Shown piece after piece: positions 61,043-64,000 of a stretch of DNA of 64,000 nt (positions within the stretch are counted from its first letter, which is position 1; each line of letters begins with the position of its first letter). This stretch comes from Ruegeria sp. TM1040 (GTDB taxonomy: Bacteria > Pseudomonadota > Alphaproteobacteria > Rhodobacterales > Rhodobacteraceae). A program made the translations under genes and the position numbers. The stretch is from NCBI RefSeq assembly GCF_000014065.1, contig NC_008044.1, forward strand, positions 2,255,501 to 2,319,500, written 5' to 3'. The notes beneath the pieces were generated by a model, which ran no database searches, had not been told where the DNA came from, and worked only from the letters and a program-made list of their open reading frames with translations.

Positions 61043-62615
61043 TTCCTCGCAAAGCACCGAGATCACCGATCTCTTCATCATTGGCGGCGGCATCAATGGC
61101 TGTGGCATCGCGCGCGACGCAGCAGGCCGTGGGCTTTCCGTGACCCTCGCGGAAAAGAACGATCTCGCGTCCGCGACATCCTCGGCCTCGACCAAGCTCT
61201 TTCACGGCGGGCTGCGCTATCTTGAATATTTCGAGTTCCGCCTCGTCCAGGAAGCCCTGATCGAACGTGAAGTACTGCTGCGTGCGATGCCGCATATCTC
61301 CTGGCCAATGCGCTTTGTGCTGCCCTTTCACAAAGACATGCGGTTCGACAACACCACACCAACCTCCAAACTGCTCACCACCTTCATGCCATGGATGAAA
61401 GGCCGCCGCCCTGCGTGGCTGATCCGGCTGGGCCTTTTCATGTACGATACGCTTGGCAAACGCGGCATCCTGCCCGGCACCACGACGGTGGATCTGACCC
61501 GTGACGAGGCAGGCAAGCCGCTGCAATCAAAATTCAAAAAGGCCTTTGAATATTCCGACTGCTGGGTCGAGGACGCTCGCCTCGTGGTGCTCAATGCGCG
61601 CGACGCCGAAAGCCGCGGCACAGAGATCCTGACCCGCACCGAAGTCATCAACGCCACCCGCCACGCCGATCACTGGGAGATCCGCCTCAGGGATCTTGCC
61701 ACCGGCGAGGAAGAAACGCGCCGCGCCAAGATGCTCGTCAATGCCGGTGGCCCATGGGTTGCAGATGTGCTGCGCCAGAAGCTGGGCCAGAACAGCCGCG
61801 AAAACGTACGCCTCGTGCGCGGCAGCCATATCGTCGTGCCCAAGCTATATGATCATGGGCGCTGCTATTTCTTCCAGGGTCAGGATGGGCGCATCATCTT
61901 TGCCATCCCCTACGAGGAAGACTTCACCCTCATCGGCACCACGGATGCAGATCACCCAGATCCCGAAACAAAACCCGTCTGCACCGAGGAAGAGCAGGAT
62001 TATCTGGTGCGCTTTGCCTCGAACTACTTCGAGCGCCCCGTCACGCGCGAGCAGATCGTCTGGACCTACTCGGGCGTGCGCCCGCTCTATGACGATGGCG
62101 CCAGCTCGGCGTCGGCAGCGACGCGTGAATATGTGCTGACACTCGACACCGCCCAAGCCCCTTTGCTCAACGTCTTTGGCGGCAAGATCACCACCTATCG
62201 CAAACTCGCCGAAGCCGCGCTCGAGAAGATCAACGAAGTCTTTCCAGAGCTGCCTGAGAAATGGACGGCCGGTGTCGCTCTGCCCGGTGGCGACTTCCCC
62301 GTCGAGGGCGTGACGGAACTGGGTGCCAAACTCGCGCAAGACTATCCGTTCCTCACCCCCTATGCCGTGCGCCGCCTGATCCGCGCCTATGGCACCGAGG
62401 CTTGGGATGTTCTGGGCGATGCGACCACGCCGTCGGATCTCGGGGAGGATTTTGGCGCGACCATCACCGCGCGCGAATTGGACTGGACCATTCAAAACGA
62501 ATGGGTGCGCTCCGGAGAGGACTACCTCTGGCGCCGAACCAAACTCGGCCTGCGTCTCGATGCAGACGCTCGCGGTGCCGTCAACCGCTACATCGAGGCG
62601 CGCATCACCGGCTAA
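61035..62615 (+). CDS. glpD: Glycerol-3-phosphate dehydrogenase (aerobic, FAD-linked)
   Basis: A 526-residue membrane-associated flavoenzyme oxidising glycerol 3-phosphate to DHAP with electrons to quinone. The FAD site is IIGGGINGCGIARDAAGRG (15-33), then STKLFHGGLRYLEYFE and the C-terminal GGKITTYRKLAEAALE. The start at 61035 overlaps glpR by eight bases. It ends at a strong terminator. Belongs with glpR in glycerol use. Confidence 0.94.
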   Translation: MTDSSQSTEITDLFIIGGGINGCGIARDAAGRGLSVTLAEKNDLASATSSASTKLFHGGLRYLEYFEFRLVQEALIEREVLLRAMPHISWPMRFVLPFHKDMRFDNTTPTSKLLTTFMPWMKGRRPAWLIRLGLFMYDTLGKRGILPGTTTVDLTRDEAGKPLQSKFKKAFEYSDCWVEDARLVVLNARDAESRGTEILTRTEVINATRHADHWEIRLRDLATGEEETRRAKMLVNAGGPWVADVLRQKLGQNSRENVRLVRGSHIVVPKLYDHGRCYFFQGQDGRIIFAIPYEEDFTLIGTTDADHPDPETKPVCTEEEQDYLVRFASNYFERPVTREQIVWTYSGVRPLYDDGASSASAATREYVLTLDTAQAPLLNVFGGKITTYRKLAEAALEKINEVFPELPEKWTAGVALPGGDFPVEGVTELGAKLAQDYPFLTPYAVRRLIRAYGTEAWDVLGDATTPSDLGEDFGATITARELDWTIQNEWVRSGEDYLWRRTKLGLRLDADARGAVNRYIEARITG

Positions 62616-62637
62616 AAGCTCAACGGAAAACAAAAAT

Positions 62638-62663
62638 GAGGGGCCCGCGGCCCCTCTTCTTCT
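62638..62663 (+). terminator. Rho-independent terminator of glpD
   Basis: An 8-bp stem, GAGGGGCC-CGC-GGCCCCTC, then TTCTTCT, located 23 bp past the glpD stop. Confidence 0.82.
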
Positions 62664-62669
62664 AACGAA

Positions 62670-62700
62670 AAATATCCCGGAGCGCGAGGCAGCGCCTCGC
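62670..62700 (-). repeat. AAATATCCCGG-hairpin element, copy 2 (terminator-like)
   Basis: On the minus strand GCGAGGC-GCT-GCCTCGC is followed by GCTCCGGGATATTTTT. It lies just past the cobO stop. The same GGGATATTT tail after a hairpin with GCT loop occurs at 44312-44366. Confidence 0.6.
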
Positions 62701-62729
62701 ATCCCCACCCCGCGCCCTGCGTTTGGGGT

Positions 62730-63377
62730 TTAGAATTCCACGCCCTTCTGCGCCTTGATCCCGGCACGGAAGGGATGCTTCACCTGAGTCATCTCTGTGA
62801 CCAGATCTGCAATCTCGATCAATTCTTCCTTGGCGTTGCGCCCGGTGAGCACCACATGCGTCATCGCCGGTTTGTGCTCGACGAGGAACTCAAGAACCTC
62901 CTCAAGGTCAAGATACTCATAGCGCAGCGCAATGTTGATCTCATCGAGCAGAACCATCGTGTTCTTCTCATCAAGGATCATCTCCTTGGCCTTTTCCCAG
63001 CCCGCGCGCGCAGCGGCAATATCCCGGGCCTTGTCCTGCGTCTCCCAGGTAAACCCCTCGCCCATCGCGTAAAACTGACAGAGATCCGAGAAGTTTTCCT
63101 CGATCAGCGTCCGTTCGCCGGTCTGCCAGGCCCCCTTGATGAACTGCACCACCGCCGAGGGCATGCCATGGGCGATACAGCGCATGATCATACCGAATCC
63201 CGAAGAGGATTTGCCCTTGCCCGGGCCGGTGTGAACAATAATCAGACCTTTTTCGCCATCTTTCGTCTTCATCATCCGGTCCCGCGCGGCCTTCTTTTTG
63301 GCCATCTTCGAGGCATGGCGTGCCGCTTCTTCTTCTGAGATGCCGGTTTCGGACTTTTGGGATGTCTGGTCGCTCAC
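62730..63377 (-). CDS. cobO: Cob(I)yrinic acid a,c-diamide adenosyltransferase
   Basis: A 215-residue CobA/CobO/BtuR-type enzyme attaching the adenosyl group to cobalamin precursors. The P-loop reads GPGKGKSSSGFGM near residue 51, followed by the family sequences VVQFIKGAW and LLDEINIAL, with VVLTGRNAKEEL near the end. The start is GTG at 63377 with AAGGAG upstream; the open frame extends to 63794 but that part runs antisense through a riboswitch. It is divergent from a cobalamin-riboswitch-controlled gene. Confidence 0.93.
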   Translation of the reverse strand: MSDQTSQKSETGISEEEAARHASKMAKKKAARDRMMKTKDGEKGLIIVHTGPGKGKSSSGFGMIMRCIAHGMPSAVVQFIKGAWQTGERTLIEENFSDLCQFYAMGEGFTWETQDKARDIAAARAGWEKAKEMILDEKNTMVLLDEINIALRYEYLDLEEVLEFLVEHKPAMTHVVLTGRNAKEELIEIADLVTEMTQVKHPFRAGIKAQKGVEF

Positions 63378-63777
63378 TGTCTTGCTCCTTGCGGGTCTGA
63401 CCCAGGGTTTGCCCATCTCTTGACAAAGACATGCCCCATGGCGCAAGGAAATTTCGTTGGTTCCCGAAGGTGACAGCCTTTGGGCGAAGAGGGAATGTGT
63501 CGGGCCGGGATCATCCTTGCTCCAAACACAGCCGCCCCCGCGACCGTGACCGGAGAGGTCTTCCAACGCCACTGGCGCGCCCCTTGTGGGCAGGCCGGGA
63601 AGGCAGGGAGACCGTTCGCGCCCCACTCGGGGCGGATCTATCCGCAAGCCGGGAGACCTGCCAACGCGTGAGAACCGGCGGACGGGGTGTGCCGCGACCG
63701 GTTGAGGGCCTGCCAGCACTTGCGCGCGCCCCCATCTGGCCTGCCCCGCTTCGCCCCAGAGGAGGAGAAAAGGCCGC
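63378..63777. other. Intergenic region between cobO and the DUF1636 gene
   Basis: A 400-bp region between divergent genes. Most of it is the plus-strand cobalamin riboswitch (63456-63663) followed by a GC-rich expression-platform segment up to the DUF1636 RBS (GGAGGAG). The first 78 bp hold the cobO promoter side. Confidence 0.6.
63456..63663 (+). ncRNA. Cobalamin (B12) riboswitch
   Basis: The segment has the ordered conserved parts of a cobalamin riboswitch: GGTTCCC near the start, GAGGGAAT with a following pseudoknot/paired region, CCGCCCCCGCGACCGTGACC, CGGAGAG, GCCACTGG, CCGGGAAGGC, and the B12 box GCCGGGAGACCTGCC at the 3' end. It should bind adenosylcobalamin and turn down the plus-strand gene starting at 63778. 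The exact 5' boundary is approximate. Confidence 0.9.
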
Positions 63778-64000
63778 ATGGGAGAGATCCCCAATCAGAG
63801 CCCGGACGATCAAAGCCCAGAGGATCAAGGTCCGGAGCCGGTCGTTCTGACCGTCTGCACCACCTGCCGCCCAGAAGGCAGCGACCCCGAGGCTCCGCGC
63901 CCGGGACGTATTCTGGCGGACCGGCTGGCAGGCAGCGCCCTGCCCGAAGGCGTCACCGTCCGTGGGGTGGAATGTCTCTCGGCCTGCAAGCGGTCCTGCA
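63778..64000 (+). CDS. DUF1636 family putative metal-binding protein (partial)
   Basis: The first 74 residues before the window ends. It has a Cys pair CTTC and then GVECLSACKRSC, the DUF1636 pattern of paired cysteines that may bind a metal. GGAGGAG lies upstream of the ATG. It sits directly after the cobalamin riboswitch, so it is inferred to be part of a B12-repressed cobalt/cobalamin operon; in related genomes I recall such genes next to cobW and cobN. The C terminus is outside the window. Confidence 0.83.
   Translation, partial: MGEIPNQSPDDQSPEDQGPEPVVLTVCTTCRPEGSDPEAPRPGRILADRLAGSALPEGVTVRGVECLSACKRSC

Noticed and set aside
63378-63794. An N-terminal extension of CobO
   Set aside because: It runs antisense through the cobalamin riboswitch, and a GTG with AAGGAG at 63377 fits the family length.
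1-64000. Mobile elements, prophage or CRISPR array
   Set aside because: I looked for transposase and integrase genes, terminal repeats and regularly spaced repeats and found none. The only sizeable direct repeat is the tRNA-Glu duplication.

Overview
The window looks like a chromosomal segment from a roseobacter-group member of the Rhodobacteraceae (Alphaproteobacteria). The evidence is the high GC content, densely packed genes with ATGA-type overlaps, and recognisable gene sets: hom-glpX-recJ-tRNA-Glu, DUF3572 next to a PleD-like protein, a carnitine dehydrogenase/thioesterase fusion with a BKACE enzyme, and TadG/TadE proteins with an FRRDE membrane-anchor motif. This assignment is by recognition; no database search was run. 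I saw no transposase, phage gene, CRISPR array or plasmid replication gene.

Layout. 0-1.5 kb: a TetR regulator with its dyad operator and a CPBP membrane protease. 1.6-3.0 kb: glutamate dehydrogenase. 3.4-6.3 kb: an orphan TadG-TadE-TadE set. 6.4-8.3 kb: a glyoxalase-related small protein and a MATE exporter. 8.6-11.3 kb: an ammonium transporter fused to GGDEF and EAL domains. 11.3-17.1 kb: a membrane protein, an XRE-cupin regulator, an NhaC antiporter, a pirin, a GNAT acetyltransferase and a TetR regulator. 17.2-22.4 kb: lipoprotein, hom, glpX, recJ and two identical tRNA-Glu genes. 22.4-27.8 kb: a MocR regulator, a molybdopterin oxidoreductase, and an H-NOX-like protein with an HNOBA-GGDEF cyclase. 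28.2-36.1 kb: a non-pyrrolysine MttB homologue, a HAD phosphatase, DUF3572, a PleD-like cyclase, an EF-hand/sigma/putative anti-sigma/ZraP-like operon, DUF983 and a NUDIX hydrolase. 36.1-39.3 kb: a DMT transporter, a fatty acid desaturase, DUF2061 and an XRE regulator. 39.3-44.3 kb: carnitine catabolism. 44.4-48.9 kb: an aldo/keto reductase, an MFS transporter, and a LysR regulator divergent from an unusual SDR. 49.1-53.6 kb: flotillin, an NfeD-like protein and metG. 53.9-60.1 kb: an iron cluster (HemP, imelysin, Bfd, Bfr, a di-haem protein, a second imelysin, DUF1513). 60.2-62.6 kb: GlpR-like regulator and GlpD. 62.7-64.0 kb: CobO, and divergently a cobalamin riboswitch leading into a DUF1636 gene cut by the window edge.

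How the genes work together. Three cyclic-di-GMP enzymes lie within 24 kb, each with a different input: ammonium, an H-NOX partner, and degenerate receiver domains. The carnitine block should convert L-carnitine to glycine betaine plus acetoacetate under a GlxA-type regulator. The iron block joins uptake (imelysins, di-haem protein), haem uptake (HemP) and storage and release (Bfr/Bfd). The most promising leads are the Amt-GGDEF-EAL fusion, the H-NOX-like protein without the canonical haem ligand, and the sigma-factor operon with EF-hand and ZraP-like proteins, where a perfect hairpin covers the ribosome binding site of the sigma gene.
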